In this document: one piece after another, positions 45,107 to 52,482 of the stretch
How the letters are laid out: every line of letters begins with the position of its first letter
Numbering within the stretch: the stretch's first letter is position 1
Source: Azospirillum sp. TSH100
Lineage (GTDB): Bacteria > Pseudomonadota > Alphaproteobacteria > Azospirillales > Azospirillaceae
NCBI RefSeq assembly: GCF_004923295.1
Contig: NZ_CP039634.1
Span: 744,001 to 808,000 of the forward strand
DNA length: 64,000 nucleotides
Direction: 5' to 3'
Made by a program: the position numbers and the translations under genes
Notes under the pieces: generated by a model
What the model was told of the DNA's origin: nothing
The model's database searches: none
What the model saw: the letters and a program-made list of their open reading frames with translations, nothing else

Positions 45107-45628
45107 GGCGAGGATAGAGCGGGGTACTCATCAGGAAATCGATACCCAACACTTACGCGAAGTGTCACCCGCCCGTCAAAACCAAAGCGGCCATAGTGCA
45201 ACAGAGCTTGAACGTTTCTACAGCCGGTTCAACGGAAACACGGCTGCATATCCATGGGCATATCATAGTATTCATTCAAGCGCGGGTTGCACCATCGCCA
45301 AACGCACAATCCAGGTTTTCCGTTCCTCATCGCGCGAGTGGAGGAAATGTCTTCGTCTTGTGTCGGCGCATCTGCGGCCTGTGATTGTGTTTGCGATCGA
45401 AAGTTTGGCCTGGGATCTGTCTTGTGCGGTGCAGGAACGCGGCTGAGGCATGGCTGTGCCCAGCAATGGAAAGACATCGGCAAACCGGCGCGGATTTATA
45501 CTGCCAATACAAGTGGGGCCAACGAAGCTGAGGATGTCGCCCGGCCAGCCCCCGGCGCCGCCCTGATCGTAAATCCCCGATTCCCCCAACGAGGGGCAAC
45601 GATCATCATTTTGGGCAGGAACCACGCC
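45107..45628. other. Intergenic region between divergent genes
   Basis: About 520 bases of noticeably lower GC separate the GGDEF/EAL gene from uspA. Frames here are short and look non-coding. I see no RNA gene or strong hairpin. Promoters for both genes must lie here. Confidence 0.5.
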
Positions 45629-46468
45629 ATGCCTCTCAAGGATTTCCTCGTCGTCGTCGACGATACGCCCGCGTCAGCAGCGCGTCTCGACCTTGCGGCA
45701 CGGCTCGCGGCACGGTGCGATGCGCACCTGACCGCGCTCTATGCCTTCACCGACACGGTCTTCCCCGGCTACATCGAAGCCGAAATCCCGCAGGAATTGC
45801 GCGATAGCCGCCGCCAGAGCCGCAATGACCAGACGGACCGGATGCGGGCGGCCTTCGACGACGTCATGCGCCATCACGGCCTGACCGACCGGTCCGAGTG
45901 GCTGGCCCAGGAGGGCGATCCGACCATCACCACCGCCGTGCGCGGCCGTTATGCCGATCTGGTGGTGGTGGGCCAGCCCGATCCGGACCGCGACCGCGAC
46001 CAGCCGGTCGCCCAGCCGGCCGATCTTCTGTTCGAATGCGGCCGGCCGCTTCTGGTCGTGCCCTATGCCGGCCGCTTCTCCACCATCGGCGAGCGGGTGC
46101 TGGTCGGCTGGAACGGCAGCCGCGAGGCGGCGCGCGCTGTCGGCGACGCCCTGCCCCTGCTGACCACCGCCAAGCGCGTCGTGGTGATGGCCGCCAATCC
46201 TAAGCCCGGCCTCAACGGCCTGGGTGACGAGCCCTGCGCCGACATCGCCCGCCACCTGTCGCGCCATGGCTGCCGCGTCGAGGCCACCCATGTCGCCACC
46301 GACGTGGTGGAGCCCGGCGACACGCTGCTGAACATGGCCGCCGACGAAAGCTGCGACCTGCTGGTGATGGGAGCCTACGGCCGTTCCCGGTTCCGCGAAC
46401 TGGTGCTGGGCGGCATGACCCGCTTCATCCTGCAGCACATGACGGTTCCGGTGCTGATGAGCCATTGA
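45629..46468 (+). CDS. Tandem universal stress protein (UspA family)
   Basis: The 279-residue protein contains two Usp folds. The first (PLKDFLVVVDDTPASAARLD) is less conserved at its nucleotide loop. The second begins ERVLVGWNGSREAARAVGDA and ends LLVMGAYGRSRFRELVLGGM, the G-2x-G-9x-G(S/T)-type ATP-binding region, with TRFILQHMTVPVLMSH. Such double Usp proteins help in starvation and oxidative stress. The ATG at 45629 follows AGGAACC 7 bases upstream. It ends just before the iteron cluster. Confidence 0.93.
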   Translation: MPLKDFLVVVDDTPASAARLDLAARLAARCDAHLTALYAFTDTVFPGYIEAEIPQELRDSRRQSRNDQTDRMRAAFDDVMRHHGLTDRSEWLAQEGDPTITTAVRGRYADLVVVGQPDPDRDRDQPVAQPADLLFECGRPLLVVPYAGRFSTIGERVLVGWNGSREAARAVGDALPLLTTAKRVVVMAANPKPGLNGLGDEPCADIARHLSRHGCRVEATHVATDVVEPGDTLLNMAADESCDLLVMGAYGRSRFRELVLGGMTRFILQHMTVPVLMSH

Positions 46469-46495
46469 GGAAGGAGGGGGATGGGCGTCGACACC

Positions 46496-46757
46496 CGTGG
46501 GGTTAAGCGACCGCCAATCCCCCCTCTCAAGCCACCCCGAGTCCCTTCCGAGTCTCTCCGCAACCAGCACGAGTCGCCCCGCGCAGCCCGTGGGGAAAAG
46601 CGACCGGCCACCCTTATCCACCCCGGCGACCGTGGGGGAAAGCGGCGGAGTCGTGGGGAAAAGCGGCGCGACTCGGGGTTTCCCCATGGGGACAAGCGGC
46701 GACTCAACTAATAAGTCTAACAACTAACCACCGACTAGCACGGTCGCCTAACCCCAC
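46496..46757 (+). other. Putative iteron-type origin of replication
   Basis: Five direct iterons with consensus cgtggggaaaagcgrc start at 46496, 46589, 46631, 46652 and 46685; the spacings of 42, 21 and 33 bases place them near the same face of the helix. An inverted copy (46743-46757) sits between them and the initiator gene and could be its operator. A near-consensus DnaA box ttatccacc (46614-46622, 8 of 9) lies between iterons 2 and 3. The segment 46701-46742 is AT-rich and could be the unwinding element. No gene lies in this stretch. Confidence 0.8.
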
Positions 46758-46813
46758 ATTGACTCCACCGCCCACGGCTCACCAGGATGCCACAACATCT
46801 GGGTGAGGGCGCC

Positions 46814-47734
46814 ATGGGCGACATACACAGGCTGGTGATCGAACATGGCCGGGACAAGGCGCGCGCCCTGGTCCGGCCGGAGGAGCGGACGCTGGTGGAC
46901 ATCGCCGCCGACATCCTGGCGGACGAGAACCAGCATCTCGGCATCACCTACAGCGGCTTCTGCCTGACCAGCCTGCCGCACAAGAAGCTGGCCGACGACG
47001 TGCCCTGGGAAAAGCGCGGCCATCAGGTGACGCTGCTGGTCGAACCGGGCCGCCTGAAGGTGAACGGCAAGATGAAGCTGTTCGGCGTTCCCTATGGCGC
47101 GCGGGCGCGGATGATCCTGATCTATCTGCAGACCCAGGCGGTGCGCACCGGCCGCCGCGAGGTCGAGCTTGGCCGCTCCATGCGCGACTGGCTGACCCGC
47201 ATGGGCATCAGCGTCGGCGGAGAGACCTTCCGCGGCTTTCGCGAACAGTCGTTGCGCATCTCCGCCTGCTCGCTGAAATTCTTCTGGGACGGCGAGGATG
47301 CCGACGCCTTCGAGAAAGGCGGCATCGTCAAACGCGGCCTGATCTTCCACGACGCTCTCGGCGACGACCGCCAGGGCACGCTGTGGAACGACGTGGTCCA
47401 ACTGGACGAGACCTTCTTCCAGGCCCTGCGCGACCATCCGGTGCCGCTGCTGGAGGAGGCGGTGCGGCAGTTGAAGGACCGCTCGCTCAGCCTCGACCTC
47501 TATGTCTGGCTGGCCTACCGGCTGCATTCGCTGAGCCGGCCGCAGCCGATCTCCTGGCCGTCGCTCTATGCGCAGTTCGGCGCCGGCTACGACCAGATGA
47601 AGCATTTCAAGCCGCGCTTCGTCCAGGCCCTGCAATATGCGCTGGCCGCCTATCCGGATGCGAAGGTCGAACCGGCCGACGATGGCGTCGTCCTCCATCC
47701 CAGCCGCCCGCCCATTGCCCGCCTGCTGGCGTGA
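46814..47734 (+). CDS. repA: Replication initiator protein RepA (plasmid-type)
   Basis: The protein is about 306 residues. It has the plasmid RepA_C-type sequence: DIHRLVIEHGRDKARALVRP, a metal-free helical part, ITYSGFCLTSLPHKKLADDV, then GVPYGARARMILIYLQTQAV and RSMRDWLTRMGISVGGETFR, which form the winged-helix region that recognises iterons. The C-terminal half (YVWLAYRLHSLSRPQPISWP; LYAQFGAGYDQMKHFKPRF) completes a second winged helix. The start at 46814 follows GTGAGGG; an ATG at 46787 is also in frame. Iterons flank it on both sides. It is a housekeeping-flanked copy, with no partition genes seen. Confidence 0.9.
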   Translation: MGDIHRLVIEHGRDKARALVRPEERTLVDIAADILADENQHLGITYSGFCLTSLPHKKLADDVPWEKRGHQVTLLVEPGRLKVNGKMKLFGVPYGARARMILIYLQTQAVRTGRREVELGRSMRDWLTRMGISVGGETFRGFREQSLRISACSLKFFWDGEDADAFEKGGIVKRGLIFHDALGDDRQGTLWNDVVQLDETFFQALRDHPVPLLEEAVRQLKDRSLSLDLYVWLAYRLHSLSRPQPISWPSLYAQFGAGYDQMKHFKPRFVQALQYALAAYPDAKVEPADDGVVLHPSRPPIARLLA

Positions 47735-47737
47735 GGG

Positions 47738-47787
47738 CGTGGGGTTAAGCGACCGGCGCCGAAATCCCCATGGTCGCTTTCCCCCAC
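47738..47787. repeat. Two iteron copies downstream of repA
   Basis: cgtggggttaagcgac (47738-47753) is identical to the first upstream iteron, and gtcgctttcccccac (47773-47787) is an inverted copy. Both lie within 55 bases of the repA stop. They could aid handcuffing-type copy control or act as extra binding sites. Confidence 0.8.
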
Positions 47788-47885
47788 ACGTTCCAAAGCT
47801 CGCCGTCGCCATTGACCCACGTCATTGGGCCGTCCTCCCCTCCCTCCTAAGATCGCCGCCAGTTCCCGAACGGAGAGGCCCTGCC

Positions 47886-48656
47886 TTGGACGCCCTGTCG
47901 CTGCTGGATGCCGGACTGAACCAGTGCGCCGTGGTCATCGACCGCGACGGCGGGCTGTTGCTGGCGCTGCTGACCGCCGGGCTGGTCGGCGGCACCACCC
48001 ATTGCACCGGCATGTGCGGTCCCTTCGTGCTGGCCCAGGTGTCGGCGCGGCTGGAGCGGGTGCCGCTGTCGGCGATGTCGGAGTTCCGGCGCCTGACCGG
48101 GGCCGCCGTGCTGCCCTATCATGCCGGCCGGGCGACGACCTATGCGCTGATCGGCGCGCTGTCGGCCTCGGTCGCCGGCCATGTCGGCGCACTGCCCGGC
48201 CTGCGCTGGCTGTCGGTGGCGCTGCTGGCGCTGGCGGCGCTGTTCTTCCTCGGCTATGCCGCGCGCGGCATCCTGTCCTGGCTGCCGAAGGCGCCGCCGC
48301 TCGGCGGCGACGGGGTGCGGCGCTGGTGGGCGGATCGGGTGTCCGGCCTCGCCCGGCCGCTGTTCGGCAATCCGACGGGTTGGCGCGGCTATGGGCTGGG
48401 AGTGGCGCTGGGCTTCATTCCCTGCGGAATGCTCTATGGCGCCATCGCCGTGGCGGCGGCCAGCGGCAGTGCGTTGACCGGCGCGCTCGGCATGGCGGCC
48501 TTCGCGCTCGGCACGGTGCCGAGCCTTCTAGTGGTCGGGCTGGCCGGCCACATCGCCGGCCGCACCTGGCGCACCGCGGTCGCCCGCATCGCCCCGGCGA
48601 TCATGCTGGTGAACGCCGGGGTGCTGGGCTGGATGGCCTGGAAGCTGGTTGCGTAA
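47886..48656 (+). CDS. Sulfite exporter TauE/SafE-family membrane protein
   Basis: From a TTG at 47886 (GGAGAGG upstream) the protein is 256 residues with about six membrane helices. The signature GGTTHCTGMCGPFVLAQ near the first helix, and GFIPCGMLYGAIAVAA later, match the DsbD_2/UreH-like branch of the TauE/SafE superfamily. The Cys pairs could bind metal or take part in redox transfer. Homologues are often linked to copper or cytochrome oxidase assembly, but nothing here confirms that. Confidence 0.85.
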   Translation: MDALSLLDAGLNQCAVVIDRDGGLLLALLTAGLVGGTTHCTGMCGPFVLAQVSARLERVPLSAMSEFRRLTGAAVLPYHAGRATTYALIGALSASVAGHVGALPGLRWLSVALLALAALFFLGYAARGILSWLPKAPPLGGDGVRRWWADRVSGLARPLFGNPTGWRGYGLGVALGFIPCGMLYGAIAVAAASGSALTGALGMAAFALGTVPSLLVVGLAGHIAGRTWRTAVARIAPAIMLVNAGVLGWMAWKLVA

Positions 48657-48687
48657 ACCAGCCTCCCAGCCTGTTTCCCACCAGCAT

Positions 48688-49590
48688 TCAGTGAATGCCG
48701 CAGCCGCCCTTGAGGGCGTCGCCCAACGGGACCTGCCCGCTGCCGGGCTTCAGGGGCTGCTGCTGGCTCTCGTGCGGCGACCAGCCGGCGAGATAGAGCA
48801 CCTCGAAGGTCACCGGAATCCGCCCGTCCGGCTCGGCATAGAGTTCGGCATAGCGCCGGGCCGCATCGAACAGCAGGGCGCGGGTTGCCGGAACCTTGCG
48901 ACGGGCCAGCACGGCGTTGGTCTCGCCCATGCCGCGCAGCTCGCGCATCAGGGCGAAGGCGTCGGAATAGGTGACGGTGATGACATCGCTGTCGACCACC
49001 GGCAGGGCGAAGCCGGCCCGTTGCAGCAACCCGCCGGCATCCTTGATCTCGGCAAACGGCGACACGCGGGGAGAGACGCCGCCCGCCACCTCCATCTCCG
49101 CCTCGTACAGGCAGCGGCGCAGTTCGGCCAGCGTCTGGCCGCCCAGCATGGAGGCACAGAAGAAGCCGTCGGGCTTCAATGCCTGCCGGATCTGCACCAG
49201 GGCACCCGGCAGGTCGTTGACCCAATGCAGGCTGAGATTGCTGACCACAAGATCGAAGCTGCCGGAAGCGAAGGGCAGGAACTCCTCATCGGCGGCAACG
49301 GTGGAATTCCCAGGACCGGCGGCTGCGCGGGCGAAATCCGGCGACAGGTCGCAGGCGACCAGCCGTTCGATCCCCTTGCGGCCGTTCAGGATACGGCCCA
49401 TCGCCCCGTCGTGGCAGCCGACGTCCAGCGCCAGCGGGAAGGGACGGATCACATCCTCCAACCGGTCGGCGAGGCGGTCGGCGATCTCCTCGAACAGGAA
49501 GGCGTGGTCGGTGAATTCGGCGACGGCGCGGTCGCGGCGGCGGCGGACGAGCGCGCGGTCGAAGACGGTCATGCTGTCGGGGCTTGTCAT
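48688..49590 (-). CDS. SAM-dependent methyltransferase (NDUFAF5/BioC-like)
   Basis: The 300-residue protein begins with an Arg-rich segment (FDRALVRRRRDRAVAEF), then the SAM-binding motif ALDVGCHDGAMGRIL, ACDLSPDFARAAA and DLVVSNLSLHWVNDLPGAL. This is the layout of the alphaproteobacterial NDUFAF5-like group, whose mitochondrial relative hydroxylates a complex I arginine. The neighbourhood (comF, grxC, nitrilase) is the usual one for this gene in alphaproteobacteria. The substrate is unknown; BioC function is less likely since no bio genes are near. Confidence 0.88.
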   Translation of the reverse strand: MTSPDSMTVFDRALVRRRRDRAVAEFTDHAFLFEEIADRLADRLEDVIRPFPLALDVGCHDGAMGRILNGRKGIERLVACDLSPDFARAAAGPGNSTVAADEEFLPFASGSFDLVVSNLSLHWVNDLPGALVQIRQALKPDGFFCASMLGGQTLAELRRCLYEAEMEVAGGVSPRVSPFAEIKDAGGLLQRAGFALPVVDSDVITVTYSDAFALMRELRGMGETNAVLARRKVPATRALLFDAARRYAELYAEPDGRIPVTFEVLYLAGWSPHESQQQPLKPGSGQVPLGDALKGGCGIH

Positions 49591-49689
49591 GGCCGCACTA
49601 TACCCCAGCCCGGCGGCGCGACAACCGTGCTACACTCGCAGCCCAGCTACATTGTCCGCGCCACCACTTTCCATCGGGACAGCTCCGGA

Positions 49690-49956
49690 ATGGGCATCGA
49701 CGAAGCCATCGCAGTCAGCCACGAAGCGCTGATGGTCATCCTGAAAATCTCGCTGCCGACGCTGGGCGTCACCGCCCTGCTGTCGGCCGGACTGATGCTG
49801 TTCCAGAGCGCCACCAACATCAACGAATCCTCGTTGCAGCAGGATATGAAGTTTTTCGCAACGCTGCTGGTCCTGTTCGTAACCGGCCCGGCGATCTATC
49901 TGGCGTTGCGCGACTATACGGCCGTGATCTTCGAACGCATCGCCATGCTGCAGTGA
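49690..49956 (+). CDS. fliQ: Flagellar export apparatus protein FliQ
   Basis: The 88-residue protein has the FliQ shape: a short N-terminal segment (MGIDEAIAVSHEALMVILK) and two membrane helices (SLPTLGVTALLSAGLMLFQS; FFATLLVLFVTGPAIYLALR) joined by ATNINESSLQQDMK, where FliQ/SctS proteins carry a short conserved loop. FliQ forms part of the export gate with FliP and FliR. No other flagellar gene is in this window; the gene stands between a methyltransferase and comF, which starts 12 bases after its stop. It could also belong to a type III secretion set. Confidence 0.75.
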   Translation: MGIDEAIAVSHEALMVILKISLPTLGVTALLSAGLMLFQSATNINESSLQQDMKFFATLLVLFVTGPAIYLALRDYTAVIFERIAMLQ

Positions 49957-49967
49957 CGGGACGGACG

Positions 49968-50747
49968 ATGCAGGCACCAGCGCGTCTCGCCGGCCCTCTC
50001 GCTGGATTGGGCCGTATCGCCGCCGGCGCGGCGGCCCTGCTGCTGGACGCGCTGCTGCCGCCGCGCTGCCTCAGCTGCGGCGAGGCGGTGGACCGGCAGG
50101 GCGGCCTGTGCGCGGCCTGCTGGGTCAAGCTGACCTTCATTGCCCCGCCGCTGTGCGCCTGCTGCGGCCTGCCCTTCGAATATGAGGCGCAGGAGGGCGC
50201 GTTGTGCGGCGCCTGTCTGGCCGCCCCGCCGCCTTTCGCCCGCGCCCGCGCCGTCCTGGCCTATGACGATGGCAGCCGGCCGCTGGTGCTGGGGTTCAAG
50301 CATGGCGACCGCATCCATGCCGCAAAATCCTATGGCGTCTGGCTGGCGCGGGCCGGCCGGGAGCTTCTGGAGGACGCCGACCGGCTGCTGCCGGTGCCGC
50401 TGCACCGCGCCCGCCTCTTCCACCGCCGCTACAACCAGGCGGCCCTGCTGGCACAGGCGCTGTCGCGGCACAGCGGCGTTCCCGTCACCCCCGACCTGCT
50501 GCAACGCCAGCGCTCCACCCCGACCCAGGGCGGGCTGGACCGCCAGGGCCGCCACCGCAACGTCAAGGGCGCCTTCCGCCTGCGGCCAGGACAGTCGGTG
50601 AGGAAACAGGTGACCGGACAGCGGCTGGTGCTGATCGACGACGTGATGACCACAGGAGCGACGCTGGCGGAATGCGCTCGGGTCCTGCTGCGCGCCGGGG
50701 CCGCCCGGGTCGACGTGCTGACGCTGGCGCGTGTGGTTCAGCGCTGA
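49968..50747 (+). CDS. comF: ComF-family phosphoribosyltransferase-like protein
   Basis: The 259-residue protein has an N-terminal zinc-ribbon-like part (PPRCLSCGEAV; GLCAACWVKL; LCACCGLPFE; LCGACLAAPP) and a PRTase fold with FKHGDRIHAAKSYG, LFHRRYNQAALLAQAL and the PRPP-binding VLIDDVMTTGATLAECARVL. ComF proteins take part in DNA uptake or repair in Bacillus and Helicobacter; in alphaproteobacteria the role is unclear. The start is 12 bases after fliQ. Confidence 0.9.
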   Translation: MQAPARLAGPLAGLGRIAAGAAALLLDALLPPRCLSCGEAVDRQGGLCAACWVKLTFIAPPLCACCGLPFEYEAQEGALCGACLAAPPPFARARAVLAYDDGSRPLVLGFKHGDRIHAAKSYGVWLARAGRELLEDADRLLPVPLHRARLFHRRYNQAALLAQALSRHSGVPVTPDLLQRQRSTPTQGGLDRQGRHRNVKGAFRLRPGQSVRKQVTGQRLVLIDDVMTTGATLAECARVLLRAGAARVDVLTLARVVQR

Positions 50748-50864
50748 CGCCTGAAAAGGGCTACGCCCGTCGATGCTGACCGGCGTCTCGCGCAGGCTGC
50801 AACGTCTGGCACGCCTCGTGGGTTGATCCTATAGTTTCCCCACGTCCAAAAGGAGCCCAGTGGC

Positions 50865-51128
50865 ATGGCCGACGTTGTCATCTACACCACGCCTTTCTGT
50901 CCCTACTGCATGCGGGCCAAGAGCCTGCTCGACGGCAAGGGGGTGAAATACGAGGAAATCGATCTCTACGTCCAGCCGGGCCGCCGCAGCGAGATGATCG
51001 AGCGGTCGGAAGGCCGGACCACCGTCCCGCAGATCTTCATCGACGGGAGGCCCTATGGCGGCAGCGACGACATCCACGCGCTGGACCGCGCCGGCAAGCT
51101 CGACCCGCTGCTCGGCATCGCCGCATGA
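50865..51128 (+). CDS. grxC: Glutaredoxin 3
   Basis: The 87-residue protein has the dithiol active site CPYC at residues 12-15, TVPQIFIDG with the cis-Pro, and GGSDDIHALDRAG near the end. It reduces disulfides and ribonucleotide reductase using glutathione. Its last four bases overlap the start of the following nitrilase-family gene (ATGA), so both are cotranscribed. Confidence 0.95.
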   Translation: MADVVIYTTPFCPYCMRAKSLLDGKGVKYEEIDLYVQPGRRSEMIERSEGRTTVPQIFIDGRPYGGSDDIHALDRAGKLDPLLGIAA

Positions 51129-51994
51129 GCGAGGGGCCGAGCAATTCTTCGATGGCCGGCACCGGCGTTCTGAAGGCCGCCTGCATCCAGGTGAATGCAG
51201 GCACGGAGCTTGAGCCGAACCTGCGGGCGGCGGGCGACCTCGTCCGCCTCGCCCGCGATGCCGGTGCGGACTTCATCGCACTGCCGGAGAATGTCGGCTG
51301 GATCGTCCAGGGGCGCGACAAGACCATGCAGCGCATCCGCAGCGAGGCGGAGCATCCCGGCATCCCCTTCTTCGCCGATCTGGCGCGGGAGACCGGGGCC
51401 TGGATCCTGGGCGGCACCCTCCATGTGCTGCTGGAGGACGGACGCGCCGCCAACCGCAGCTACCTGTTCGACGCCGGCGGGCGGGTCGTCGCCTCCTACG
51501 ACAAGATCCACATGTTCGACGTCACGCTGAAGGACGGCGAATCCTACCGCGAGTCGGCGACCTTCCGGCCGGGCGAGCGAGCGGTGGTGGCGGCCAGTCC
51601 CTGGGGCGGCATCGGCATGACCGTCTGTTACGACGTGCGCTTCGCCTATCTCTACCGGGCACTGGCACAGGCGGGGGCGTCGATCCTGACGGTGCCGGCC
51701 GCCTTCACCGTGCCGACCGGCCGCGCCCATTGGCACACGCTGCTGCGCGCCCGAGCCATCGAGACCGGCTGCTTCGTCGTCGCCCCGGCCCAGACCGGCA
51801 GCCACGACCAGGGCCGCCAGACCTACGGCCATTCCCTGCTGATCGCGCCGTGGGGCGAGGTGCTGGCCGATGCCGCCACAGACGTCGGCTTCGTCATCGC
51901 CGACCTCGACCTCGACCGCGTGGCGGAAGCCCGCGGCATGGTGCCGTCGCTGACCCACGACCGCAGCGTCGGGGTGGAGCGGATCGGTTTCTGA
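51125..51994 (+). CDS. Nitrilase-superfamily amidase (Nit1/Nit2 type)
   Basis: The 289-residue protein holds the catalytic triad of the superfamily: Glu55 (LPENVGW), Lys127 (YDKIHMFD) and Cys168 ([13 protein letters not shown]). The length and the LPENVGWI and [14 protein letters not shown] segments fit the NIT1/NIT2 branch, whose members deamidate dGSH (deaminated glutathione) or alpha-ketoglutaramate. Linkage to grxC agrees with a glutathione-repair function, which is inference. It overlaps grxC by four bases. Confidence 0.9.
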   Translation: MSEGPSNSSMAGTGVLKAACIQVNAGTELEPNLRAAGDLVRLARDAGADFIALPENVGWIVQGRDKTMQRIRSEAEHPGIPFFADLARETGAWILGGTLHVLLEDGRAANRSYLFDAGGRVVASYDKIHMFDVTLKDGESYRESATFRPGERAVVAASPWGGIGMTVCYDVRFAYLYRALAQAGASILTVPAAFTVPTGRAHWHTLLRARAIETGCFVVAPAQTGSHDQGRQTYGHSLLIAPWGEVLADAATDVGFVIADLDLDRVAEARGMVPSLTHDRSVGVERIGF

Positions 51995-52001
51995 CCCTCC
52001 C

Positions 52002-52475
52002 TCAGCGCCCCTCCTGCATCAGCCGCAGCCACGCCATGGCGGCGGTCAGGGCGATGCCGAACGCGCCGTCGGGCCGGACCGGCAGGTCGAGGTCGCGCAC
52101 CAGACTGTCCAGCCGCAGATCGATCGCCTGTTTGGACAGGCTGCGGATCTTGCGGTCGTAATAGAGGCTGGAGACCTCCGTCCGCTCCTCCGGGAGCGGG
52201 CGGCCGGTCAGGCGCTCCGCCATGGCGAGGGAGAAATCCAGGTAATAGCCTACCAGCGGCCGGCCGCCGATAAAGGCGTGCAGCAGGTCGCCGGCCTCCG
52301 CCATTCCGGTGTCGCTGCCGGGATGGAGCAGCAGGGCGCTGCCGGTCAGGATGCGGGATCCGCGGATGCGGATGGCAGCGACTGTCAACGGCCTTGCCGA
52401 CTCGGGGTCGAAGCTGGTCGCCTCGCAATGGATCGCCACGCTTTCCCGGCGGTCGATGTGATCGGAGTGCACCAT
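52002..52475 (-). CDS. Degenerate DnaQ-like (DEDDh) exonuclease-fold protein
   Basis: The 157-residue protein aligns with small DEDDh exonucleases that normally accompany cNMP/CBS/DUF294 proteins. Motif I, usually DTETTGLDP, reads HCEATSFDP (His16, Glu18), so the first metal Asp is gone. Motif II keeps an Asp (GYYLDFSLAMAERL). Motif III, usually HxAxxDA, reads DGAFGIALTAA, so His and Asp are both gone. It is therefore probably inactive as a nuclease and may act as a binding or regulatory partner. It starts 7 bases after the upstream gene. Confidence 0.75.
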   Translation of the reverse strand: MVHSDHIDRRESVAIHCEATSFDPESARPLTVAAIRIRGSRILTGSALLLHPGSDTGMAEAGDLLHAFIGGRPLVGYYLDFSLAMAERLTGRPLPEERTEVSSLYYDRKIRSLSKQAIDLRLDSLVRDLDLPVRPDGAFGIALTAAMAWLRLMQEGR

Positions 52476-52482
52476 CGCCGCC

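Noticed and set aside
46481..46711. Short frames crossing the iteron region
   Set aside because: The repeated peptide RGEKR/RGGKR is just the iteron translated; the DNA repeats are the real feature.
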